Below are positions 55,328-62,247 of a stretch of 64,000 bases of DNA, piece after piece. Source of the DNA: Embleya sp040629175 (lineage in GTDB: Bacteria > Actinomycetota > Actinomycetes > Streptomycetales > Streptomycetaceae); assembly GCF_040629175.1 (NCBI RefSeq), contig NZ_JBEXUX010000001.1:558001-622000 (forward strand), read 5' to 3'. The notes beneath the pieces are model-generated. The model was not told the DNA's origin. It saw nothing but the letters and a program-made list of their open reading frames with translations, and did not search any database. How positions within the stretch are numbered: the first letter of the stretch is position 1; each line of letters opens with the position of its first letter. Position numbers and translations under genes: made by a program.

Positions 55328-55341
55328 CAACAATGGTGTTG
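55328..55341 (+). promoter_or_regulatory. Inverted repeat at the sufR start
   Basis: CAACA-ATGG-TGTTG is a perfect 5-bp inverted repeat ending at the first base of the sufR GTG. It might be the SufR binding site, judged by position only. Confidence 0.3.
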
Positions 55342-56225
55342 TGGAATACATGCGGACGAGCGAAGAGGCACCGAGGCGGACCCCCGCCGCGGCTGTCGGC
55401 ACGCCCGAGCATGACGGTCACGAGGGCACCCGGCACCGGGTCACCCGTTCGATCGTCGACCACGGCCCGTCCACCGCGGCGGATCTGGCCGAACGATTGG
55501 AGCTGACCCCGGCGGGCGTGCGTCGCCATCTGGACGCACTGGTCGCCGAGGGTGTAGTCGAGGCCACCGAACAGCGCGTCCACGGGCGCCGAGGCCGGGG
55601 CCGTCCGGCCAAGGTGTTCGCGCTCACCGACGTCGGCCGCTCCGGGTTCCACCAGGAGTACGACGAGCTGGCGGCCGAGGCGCTGAGCTTCGTGGCCGAG
55701 CATCTCGGCAACGAGGCGGTGGCGAAATTCGCCCGCGAGCGGCTTGCCGCCCGCGAGGAGAGGTATCGTCCCTCGGTCGAGTCCGCGCCTCCCGGGGAGC
55801 GGGCCCGAGCGCTGGCCGAGGCGCTGTCCGCCGACGGGTATGCCGCGAGTGCGCGGCCCGCACCCGGCGGAGAGCAGCTTTGCCAGCACCACTGTCCGGT
55901 GGCTCATGTCGCCGAGCGGTTCCCGCAGCTCTGCGAGGCCGAGGCCGAGGTGTTCGCACGCCTTCTCGGCACGCACGTGCAACGGCTGGCGACGATCGCC
56001 CACGGCGACGGCGTCTGCACCACGCACGTTCCCGCTGTGCAGGTTGAATCGGCCGGTGCGACCGGTCGCGGGGTCGGCTCGTCCGGCCCGAAGGTCGGCT
56101 CGTCCGGCCTGGCCGGCTCGTCCGGCCGCAAACGCAGCGAAGACAAGAATCCGCCGCGCCGGGGCCCTTCCCGTTCGCGGGAATCGACCGACGCCACCCC
56201 GGCTTCCGGGAGGACTACTTCATGA
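55341..56225 (+). CDS. sufR: SufR iron-sulfur-sensing repressor
   Basis: A 294-residue regulator at the head of the suf operon. A winged HTH of ArsR/DeoR type lies at about 33-90 (RHRVTRSIVDHGPSTAADLAERLELTPAGVRRHLDALVAEGVVEATEQ...GRGRPAKVFALT). Cluster ligands are C181 and C185 (CQHHC), C198 and C226. These fit the SufR [Fe-S] site, which releases DNA when the cluster is lost. The last 60 residues form a basic tail with three GSSG repeats absent from the conserved core. GTG 55341 is used; ATG 55350 is an alternative. The end overlaps sufB (ATGA). Confidence 0.9.
   Translation: MEYMRTSEEAPRRTPAAAVGTPEHDGHEGTRHRVTRSIVDHGPSTAADLAERLELTPAGVRRHLDALVAEGVVEATEQRVHGRRGRGRPAKVFALTDVGRSGFHQEYDELAAEALSFVAEHLGNEAVAKFARERLAAREERYRPSVESAPPGERARALAEALSADGYAASARPAPGGEQLCQHHCPVAHVAERFPQLCEAEAEVFARLLGTHVQRLATIAHGDGVCTTHVPAVQVESAGATGRGVGSSGPKVGSSGLAGSSGRKRSEDKNPPRRGPSRSRESTDATPASGRTTS
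56073..56127 (+). repeat. Tandem repeats in the sufR 3' end
   Basis: GGCTCGTCCGGCC occurs at 56076, 56097 and 56115 (spacing 21 and 18 bp) and encodes the three GSSG units of the SufR tail. Spacings are multiples of three. Confidence 0.75.
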
Positions 56226-57634
56226 CCACCGACGCTCGCCCCGAGCTCGAGGGCCTGGGCACCTACGAGTACGGCTGGGCCGACTCGGACACCGCCGGCG
56301 CCTCGGCGCGACGAGGCATCTCCGAAGAGGTCGTCGCGGATATCTCGGCGAAGAAGTCCGAGCCCGAGTGGATGTTGAAGCAGCGCATGAAGGGCCTTCG
56401 GCTCTTCGGCAAGAAGCCGATGCCGACGTGGGGCTCCGACCTCTCCGGGATCGACTTCGACAACATCAAGTACTTCGTGCGCTCGACCGAGAAGCAGGCC
56501 GCCTCGTGGGAGGACCTGCCCGAGGACATCAAGAACACCTACGACCGTCTCGGCATCCCGGAGGCGGAGAAGCAGCGCCTGGTCGCGGGCGTCGCCGCGC
56601 AGTACGAGTCCGAGGTCGTCTACCACCAGATCCGCGAGGACCTGGAGGAGCAGGGCGTCATCTTCCTGGACACCGACACCGGGCTGCGCGAGCACCCGGA
56701 GCTGTTCAAGGAATACTTCGGCTCGGTCATCCCGACCGGCGACAACAAGTTCTCCGCGCTGAACACCGCGGTGTGGTCCGGTGGCTCGTTCATCTACGTC
56801 CCGCCGGGCGTGCACGTGGAGATCCCCCTCCAGGCCTACTTCCGGATCAACACCGAGAACATGGGCCAGTTCGAGCGCACGCTGATCATCGCCGACGAGG
56901 GCTCGCACGTGCACTACGTCGAGGGCTGCACGGCGCCGATCTACAAGTCGGACTCGCTGCACTCGGCCGTGGTCGAGATCATCGTCAAGAAGAACGCCCG
57001 GGTGCGGTACACGACCATCCAGAACTGGTCGAACAACGTGTACAACCTGGTGACCAAGCGCGCGGTGGCCCACGAGGGCGCCACGATGGAGTGGATCGAC
57101 GGCAACATCGGTTCCAAGGTCACCATGAAGTACCCGGCCGTGTGGCTGCTCGGCGAGCACGCCAAGGGCGAGACCCTGTCGATCGCCTTCGCGGGCGAGG
57201 GCCAGCACCAGGACGCCGGTTCGAAGATGGTGCACTGCGCCCCGAACACGTCGTCCAACATCGTGTCCAAGTCGGTCGCGCGTGGCGGTGGCCGCACCTC
57301 CTACCGCGGTCTGGTCCAGATCGAGGAGGGTGCGCACGGCTCGACCTCGTCGGTCAAGTGCGACGCGCTGCTCGTGGACACGGTCAGCCGCTCGGACACC
57401 TACCCGTACGTCGACGTCCGCGAGGACGACGTGTCGATGGGTCACGAGGCGACCGTCTCCAAGATCTCCGACGACCAGCTTTTCTACCTCATGAGCCGCG
57501 GCATGACCGAGGACGAGGCCATGGCGATGATCGTGCGCGGGTTCGTCGAGCCCATCGCGCGCGAACTCCCCATGGAGTACGCCCTCGAGTTGAACCGCCT
57601 GATCGAGCTTCAGATGGAAGGGGCTGTGGGCTAG
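56222..57634 (+). CDS. sufB: Fe-S cluster assembly scaffold SufB
   Basis: A 470-residue beta-helix protein, core of the SufBC2D scaffold on which clusters are built. Signatures are FDNIKYFVRSTEKQAASWEDLP, IYVPPGVHVEIPLQAYFRINTENMGQFERTLIIADEGSHVHYVEGCTAP and SAVVEIIVKKNARVRYTTIQNWSNNVYNLVTKRA. The conserved Cys in EGCTAP and the C-terminal MGHEATVSKISDDQLFYLMSRG are present. No intein interrupts it, unlike in mycobacteria. It overlaps sufR by 4 nt and ends 3 nt before sufD. Confidence 0.97.
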   Translation: MTTDARPELEGLGTYEYGWADSDTAGASARRGISEEVVADISAKKSEPEWMLKQRMKGLRLFGKKPMPTWGSDLSGIDFDNIKYFVRSTEKQAASWEDLPEDIKNTYDRLGIPEAEKQRLVAGVAAQYESEVVYHQIREDLEEQGVIFLDTDTGLREHPELFKEYFGSVIPTGDNKFSALNTAVWSGGSFIYVPPGVHVEIPLQAYFRINTENMGQFERTLIIADEGSHVHYVEGCTAPIYKSDSLHSAVVEIIVKKNARVRYTTIQNWSNNVYNLVTKRAVAHEGATMEWIDGNIGSKVTMKYPAVWLLGEHAKGETLSIAFAGEGQHQDAGSKMVHCAPNTSSNIVSKSVARGGGRTSYRGLVQIEEGAHGSTSSVKCDALLVDTVSRSDTYPYVDVREDDVSMGHEATVSKISDDQLFYLMSRGMTEDEAMAMIVRGFVEPIARELPMEYALELNRLIELQMEGAVG

Positions 57635-57637
57635 TCC

Positions 57638-58870
57638 ATGGCTGCGAACACCAACACTCCCGGTAGCACCACCGCCGGATCGATCGCCGTGCGCGAGGCC
57701 GGGGCCGAGAACGTGCTCGCCGGCCCCGGCACCGGCCGCTCGGTCGCCCAGCCCGCGGACGCCCGTCAGGTCGCCGCCGCGTCCTACGACGTGGCCGACT
57801 TCGTGGTGCCCACCGGTCGCGAGGAGGACTGGCGGTTCACCCCGCTGGCCCGCCTGCGCGGCCTGCACGACGGCACCGCCGCCGGCGGAGACCGGGGCGA
57901 GGTCACCGTCTCGGTGACCGCGCCCGAGGGCGTCACCGTCGAGACCGTCGACCGCACCGACGCGCGGATCGGCCGGGCCGGCGCGCCCGTCGACCGGGTC
58001 GCGGCCCAGGCGTACAGCTCGTTCGAGAAGGCCACGCTCGTCGTGGTCGGCAAGGACACACAGCTCGCCGAGCCGGTCGTGGTCACCCTGCACGGCGCCG
58101 GTGGCACCGCGTTCGGGCACGTCACGATCGAGGTCGAGCGGTTCGCCGAGGCGACCGTGGTGCTCGACCACGGCGGCTCCGCGACCTACGCGCAGAACGT
58201 CGAGTTCATCGTCGGCGACGGCGCCAGTCTCAAGGTCGTGTCGATCCAGGACTGGGACGCCGACTCCGTGCACGTGGCCTCGCACCTGACCCGGGTGGGT
58301 CGGGACGCGTCGTTCACGTCGGTCGTGGTCACCCTCGGCGGCGACCTGGTCCGGCTGTTCCCGCGCGTGGTCTACGACGCCCCGGGCGGCGACGCCGAGC
58401 TGTACGGCGTCTACTTCGCCGACGCCGGCCAGCACCTGGAGCACCGGCTGTTCGTCGACCACGACGTGCCGCAGTGCCGCAGCCTGGTCACCTACAAGGG
58501 CGCGCTGCAGGGCGCGGACGCGCACACCGTGTGGATCGGCGACGTGCTCATCCGGGCCGCCGCCGAGGGCACCGACACCTACGAGCTCAACCGCAACCTG
58601 GTGCTCACCGACGGCGCGCGCGCGGACTCGGTGCCCAACCTGGAGATCGAGACCGGCGAGATCGCCGGCGCCGGGCACGCCAGCGCGACCGGGCGCTTCG
58701 ACGACGAGCAGCTCTTCTACCTCCAGTCGCGCGGCATCCCGGCGGACGAGGCCCGCCGGCTGGTCGTGCGCGGCTTCTTCGCCGAGGTGATCGCCCGGGT
58801 CGGCATCGCCGACCTCCAGGAGCGGTTGATGAAGCAGATCGAGGCGCGCCTCGAAGGCGGCGCCCGATGA
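57638..58870 (+). CDS. sufD: Fe-S cluster assembly protein SufD
   Basis: A 410-residue partner of SufB in the scaffold. Signatures include PTGREEDWRFTPLARLRGL near the N-terminus, YGVYFADAGQHLEHRLFVDHDVPQCRS, and the C-terminal ATGRFDDEQLFYLQSRGIPADEARRLVVRGFFAEVI. The first 45 residues are poorly conserved. Its end overlaps the ferredoxin gene by 4 nt (ATGA). Confidence 0.95.
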   Translation: MAANTNTPGSTTAGSIAVREAGAENVLAGPGTGRSVAQPADARQVAAASYDVADFVVPTGREEDWRFTPLARLRGLHDGTAAGGDRGEVTVSVTAPEGVTVETVDRTDARIGRAGAPVDRVAAQAYSSFEKATLVVVGKDTQLAEPVVVTLHGAGGTAFGHVTIEVERFAEATVVLDHGGSATYAQNVEFIVGDGASLKVVSIQDWDADSVHVASHLTRVGRDASFTSVVVTLGGDLVRLFPRVVYDAPGGDAELYGVYFADAGQHLEHRLFVDHDVPQCRSLVTYKGALQGADAHTVWIGDVLIRAAAEGTDTYELNRNLVLTDGARADSVPNLEIETGEIAGAGHASATGRFDDEQLFYLQSRGIPADEARRLVVRGFFAEVIARVGIADLQERLMKQIEARLEGGAR

Positions 58871-59184
58871 GCTACCTCAAGGCGTGTGCCGAGACCGACC
58901 TGCACGAGGACACGCCGCTGCGCGTCGTGCTCGACGAGGTCCCGGTCACCCTCGTGCGCACCGAGGGCGACGTCTACGCGATCAACGACGTGTGCTCGCA
59001 CGCCAACGTGTCGCTCTCCGAGGGAGAGGTCGAGGACTGCGCGATCGAATGCTGGCTGCACGGCTCGCGCTTCGATCTGCGTACCGGCCGTCCCTCGGGC
59101 CCCCCGGCCAATCTGCCGGTCCCCGTGTACCCCGTGAAGATCGACGGCGGCGCCGTCTATGTCGAAGTGAACCAGGAGTCCTGA
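58867..59184 (+). CDS. Rieske-type non-heme ferredoxin of the suf operon
   Basis: A 105-residue soluble Rieske protein with [2Fe-2S] ligands C43-x-H45 (VCSHANVSLSEG) and C62-x2-H65 (ECWLHGSRFDL). The fold resembles bifunctional 3-phenylpropionate/cinnamic dioxygenase ferredoxins, but its place inside the suf operon suggests it supplies electrons for cluster assembly. It overlaps sufD by 4 nt and lies 7 nt before sufC. This gene is a usual part of actinobacterial suf operons. Confidence 0.94.
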   Translation: MSYLKACAETDLHEDTPLRVVLDEVPVTLVRTEGDVYAINDVCSHANVSLSEGEVEDCAIECWLHGSRFDLRTGRPSGPPANLPVPVYPVKIDGGAVYVEVNQES

Positions 59185-59191
59185 GTCCGTT

Positions 59192-59956
59192 ATGGCAACG
59201 CTTGAGATCCGCGACCTGCACGTCAGTGTGGACGCCGAGAACGGTCCGCGCGAGATCCTTCGCGGCGTCGACCTGACCGTGAAGCAGGGCGAGACCCACG
59301 CCATCATGGGCCCGAACGGCTCCGGCAAGTCGACCCTGGCGTACTCGGTCGCGGGCCACCCGAAGTACCAGGTGACCGGCGGGAGTGTGCTGCTCGACGG
59401 CGAGGACGTGCTGTCCATGACCGTCGACGAGCGGGCCCGCGCCGGCCTGTTCCTCGCCATGCAGTACCCCGTCGAGGTCGCCGGCGTCTCGGTGTCCAAC
59501 TTCCTGCGCACCGCCGCCACCGCCACCCGTGGCGAGGCTCCCAAGCTGCGGCTGTGGATCAAGGAGGTCAAGGAGGCCATGGAGCGTCTCCAGATGGACC
59601 CGGCCTTCGCCGAGCGCAACGTCAACGAGGGCTTCTCCGGCGGCGAGAAGAAGCGCCACGAGATCCTTCAGTTGGAGCTGCTGCGCCCGAAGATCGCGAT
59701 CCTGGACGAGACCGACTCCGGCCTGGACGTCGACGCGCTGCGCGTGGTGTCCGAGGGCGTGAACCGGGTGCAGGCCACCGGGCAGATCGGCACCCTGCTG
59801 ATCACCCACTACACCCGCATCCTGAAGTACATCAAGCCCGACCACGTGCACGTCTTCGCGGCCGGCCGGATCGTCGAGTCCGGCGGCGCCGAACTCGCGG
59901 ACAAGCTGGAAGACGAAGGCTACGAGGCGTACACCGGCAAGGGGGAGACTGCATGA
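59192..59956 (+). CDS. sufC: Fe-S assembly ATPase SufC
   Basis: A 254-residue ABC-type ATPase of the SufBCD complex. Walker A is GPNGSGKS (residues 40-47), the signature FSGGEKKRHEILQLELL, Walker B KIAILDETDSGLD with D-L-D, and the His switch in LITHYTRIL. It drives conformational changes in SufB-SufD during cluster formation. The end overlaps sufS by 4 nt (ATGA). Confidence 0.97.
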   Translation: MATLEIRDLHVSVDAENGPREILRGVDLTVKQGETHAIMGPNGSGKSTLAYSVAGHPKYQVTGGSVLLDGEDVLSMTVDERARAGLFLAMQYPVEVAGVSVSNFLRTAATATRGEAPKLRLWIKEVKEAMERLQMDPAFAERNVNEGFSGGEKKRHEILQLELLRPKIAILDETDSGLDVDALRVVSEGVNRVQATGQIGTLLITHYTRILKYIKPDHVHVFAAGRIVESGGAELADKLEDEGYEAYTGKGETA

Positions 59957-61212
59957 CAGTGCACCTGCCGGGGCTGCTCGACACGGACACGATCCGCAAG
60001 GATTTCCCGATCCTCGAACGGCTCCTGCACGGCGACAAACCGCTTGTCTATCTGGACAACGCGGCGACGTCGCAGACCCCGCGTCAGGTGATCGACGCCA
60101 TGACGCACTACTACGCGAACAGCAACGCGAACGTGCACCGGGGCGTGCACGTGCTGGCCGAAGAGGCCACCGCGCTGTACGAGGGTGCCCGGGACAAGGT
60201 CGCGGCGTTCATCAACGCGCCCAGCCGGGACGAGGTGATCTTCACCAAGAACTCCTCCGAGGCGATCAACCTCGTGGCCAACATGCTGACCTGGGCGGAC
60301 GAACCGTTCAAGGTCGGCGTGGGCGCCGACGTGGTGATCACCGAGATGGAGCACCACTCGAACATCGTTCCGTGGCAGTTGCTCGCGCAGCGCACCGGCA
60401 CGAAGCTCAAGTGGTTCGGGCTCACCGACGAGGGCCGGCTCGACCTGTCGAACATCGAGCAGGTGATCACCGAGGAGACCAAGGTCGTCTCGGTCGTGCA
60501 CACCTCGAACATCCTCGGCACGGTCAACGACCTGGAGCCGATCGTGCGCCGGGCGCACGACGTCGGCGCCCTGGTCGTGGTCGACGCGTCGCAGGCCGCG
60601 CCGCACATGGTGCTCGACGTCCAGGCCCTGGGCGCCGACTTCGTCGCGTTCACCGGCCACAAGATGTGCGGGCCGACCGGCATCGGCGTGTTGTGGGGCC
60701 GGCTGGGCCTGCTGGAGGAGCTTCCGCCGTTCCTGGGCGGCGGCGAGATGATCGAGACCGTGACGATGAGCGCGTCCACGTACGCGCCCGCGCCGCACAA
60801 GTTCGAGGCCGGCACCCCGCCGATCACGGAGGCGGTCGGACTCGGTGCGGCGATCGACTACCTGTCGGCGATCGGCATGGATCGCATCGCCGCGCACGAG
60901 CACGCGATCACGGGTTACGCGATCGACGCGCTCAACGCCGTCGAGGGTCTGAAGATCATCGGTCCGGCGGACAACGTGGCACGCGGTGCGGCGATCTCCT
61001 TCACGTTCGGCGACATCCACCCGCACGACGTGGGTCAGGTGCTCGACGAGCAGGGCATCGCGGTCCGGGTGGGTCACCACTGCGCCCGTCCGGTCTGCCT
61101 GCGGTTCGGCGTGCCGGCGACCACACGAGCCTCGTTCTACCTCTACTCGACGCCGGCCGAGGTCGACGCGTTGGTGGCCGGGCTGGAACATGTTCGACAG
61201 TTTTTCGGTTAG
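59953..61212 (+). CDS. sufS: Cysteine desulfurase SufS
   Basis: A 419-residue type II PLP enzyme that takes sulfur from cysteine as a persulfide. The PLP Lys is in FVAFTGHKMCGPTGIGVLWG, substrate loop SNANVHRGVHVLA, and the active Cys in RVGHHCARPVCLRFG. It hands sulfur to SufU, which is the second gene downstream in the same operon (36-nt gap). It overlaps sufC by 4 nt. Confidence 0.96.
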   Translation: MTVHLPGLLDTDTIRKDFPILERLLHGDKPLVYLDNAATSQTPRQVIDAMTHYYANSNANVHRGVHVLAEEATALYEGARDKVAAFINAPSRDEVIFTKNSSEAINLVANMLTWADEPFKVGVGADVVITEMEHHSNIVPWQLLAQRTGTKLKWFGLTDEGRLDLSNIEQVITEETKVVSVVHTSNILGTVNDLEPIVRRAHDVGALVVVDASQAAPHMVLDVQALGADFVAFTGHKMCGPTGIGVLWGRLGLLEELPPFLGGGEMIETVTMSASTYAPAPHKFEAGTPPITEAVGLGAAIDYLSAIGMDRIAAHEHAITGYAIDALNAVEGLKIIGPADNVARGAAISFTFGDIHPHDVGQVLDEQGIAVRVGHHCARPVCLRFGVPATTRASFYLYSTPAEVDALVAGLEHVRQFFG

Positions 61213-61248
61213 CAACGATTCGGCCGGGCAGGGGCGGGAGGCGAAGAG

Positions 61249-61743
61249 ATGAAGCTCGACGGGATGTACCAGGAGATCATCCTGGATCACTACCGGCACC
61301 CCCATAACAAGGGGCTGCGGGACCCGTTCGACACCGAGGTCCACCACGTCAACCCGACCTGTGGGGACGAGGTCACGCTGCGCGTGAAGCTGGACGGCGA
61401 GAAGGTTCTCGACGTCAGCTACGAGGGCCAGGGCTGTTCGATCAGTCAGGCCAGCGCGTCCGTGATGACCGATCTGGTGATCGGGCACACCATCGAGGAC
61501 GCGCTGCACGCGGGGGACGCCTTCCTCGCGCTCATGCAGTCCAAGGGGCAGGGCGAGCCGGACGAGGACGTCCTGGAGGACGCCGTGGCGTTCGTCGGCG
61601 TCAGCAAGTACCCGGCGCGGGTGAAGTGCGCGCTCCTGGGATGGATGGCCTTCAAGGACGCCACGGCGCAGGCGCTCGAGACGCGTGTGCCGGTGCCGGA
61701 GACGCCCGGGCGGGCGTCGGAGACGACGGAAGGGCAGAAATGA
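61249..61743 (+). CDS. sufU: Sulfur-transfer protein SufU
   Basis: A 164-residue IscU-like zinc protein that accepts persulfide sulfur from SufS. The three Cys are C38 (NPTCGDEV), C63 (GQGCSIS) and C127 (RVKCALLGW). SufU-type spacing rather than the IscU scaffold pattern is seen, with the usual insertion between C63 and C127. It has a short Pro/Thr/Glu-rich tail. ATG 61249 follows GAGGCGAAGAG. The end overlaps sufT by 4 nt (ATGA). Confidence 0.95.
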   Translation: MKLDGMYQEIILDHYRHPHNKGLRDPFDTEVHHVNPTCGDEVTLRVKLDGEKVLDVSYEGQGCSISQASASVMTDLVIGHTIEDALHAGDAFLALMQSKGQGEPDEDVLEDAVAFVGVSKYPARVKCALLGWMAFKDATAQALETRVPVPETPGRASETTEGQK

Positions 61744-62072
61744 CCGAGACGCAGGCGCGACCGGCGGCCACGCCGGAGGACGTCACCGAGGCGATGTACG
61801 ACGTCGTCGACCCCGAGCTCGGGATCAACGTCGTCGACCTGGGCCTGGTGTACGGCGTGCACGTGGACGACGCGAACATCGCCACCATCGACATGACGCT
61901 CACCAGTGCGGCGTGTCCGTTGACGGACGTGATCGAGGACCAGACGCGGAGTGCGACCGAGGGGATCGTCGCGGACATGCGGATCAACTGGGTCTGGATG
62001 CCGCCGTGGGGGCCGGACAAGATCACCGACGACGGGCGCGAGCAGCTTCGAGCGCTCGGGTTCAATCTGTAG
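61740..62072 (+). CDS. sufT: SufT (MIP18/DUF59 family) Fe-S assembly protein
   Basis: A 110-residue MIP18-family protein: EAMYDVVDPELGINVVDLGLVYGVHV, then MTLTSAACPLTDVIEDQ with conserved C59, and VWMPPWGPDKI. SufT proteins help mature Fe-S enzymes. It is the last gene of the suf operon. No clear terminator follows; instead imperfect GC-rich repeats lie in the interval before the convergent gene. Confidence 0.95.
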   Translation: MTETQARPAATPEDVTEAMYDVVDPELGINVVDLGLVYGVHVDDANIATIDMTLTSAACPLTDVIEDQTRSATEGIVADMRINWVWMPPWGPDKITDDGREQLRALGFNL

Positions 62073-62099
62073 CTTCCGGGGCCGGCGGGCTCCTTCGGC

Positions 62100-62178
62100 C
62101 TCATGCGCCGGCCGGGCGGCTCGACCTCGTGCGCCCGCCGGGCCGAGTCGGCTCCGTGTGCCGGGTGGGCCGGATCGG
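62100..62178. repeat. Imperfect 26-bp tandem repeat after sufT
   Basis: Three units of about 26 bp share CTC(A/G)TGCGCC(G/C)GCCGGGC... (62100-62124, 62126-62151, 62152-62178), the third more diverged. It lies in the convergent interval between sufT and the next gene; no coding function is seen. Confidence 0.45.
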
Positions 62179-62247
62179 TCTTGGGTGTTGGTTGGTGTGG
62201 GGCGCCGGGTGGTCGACTTTCGTCGGGCCGCCCGGCGCTTTTTCGCG

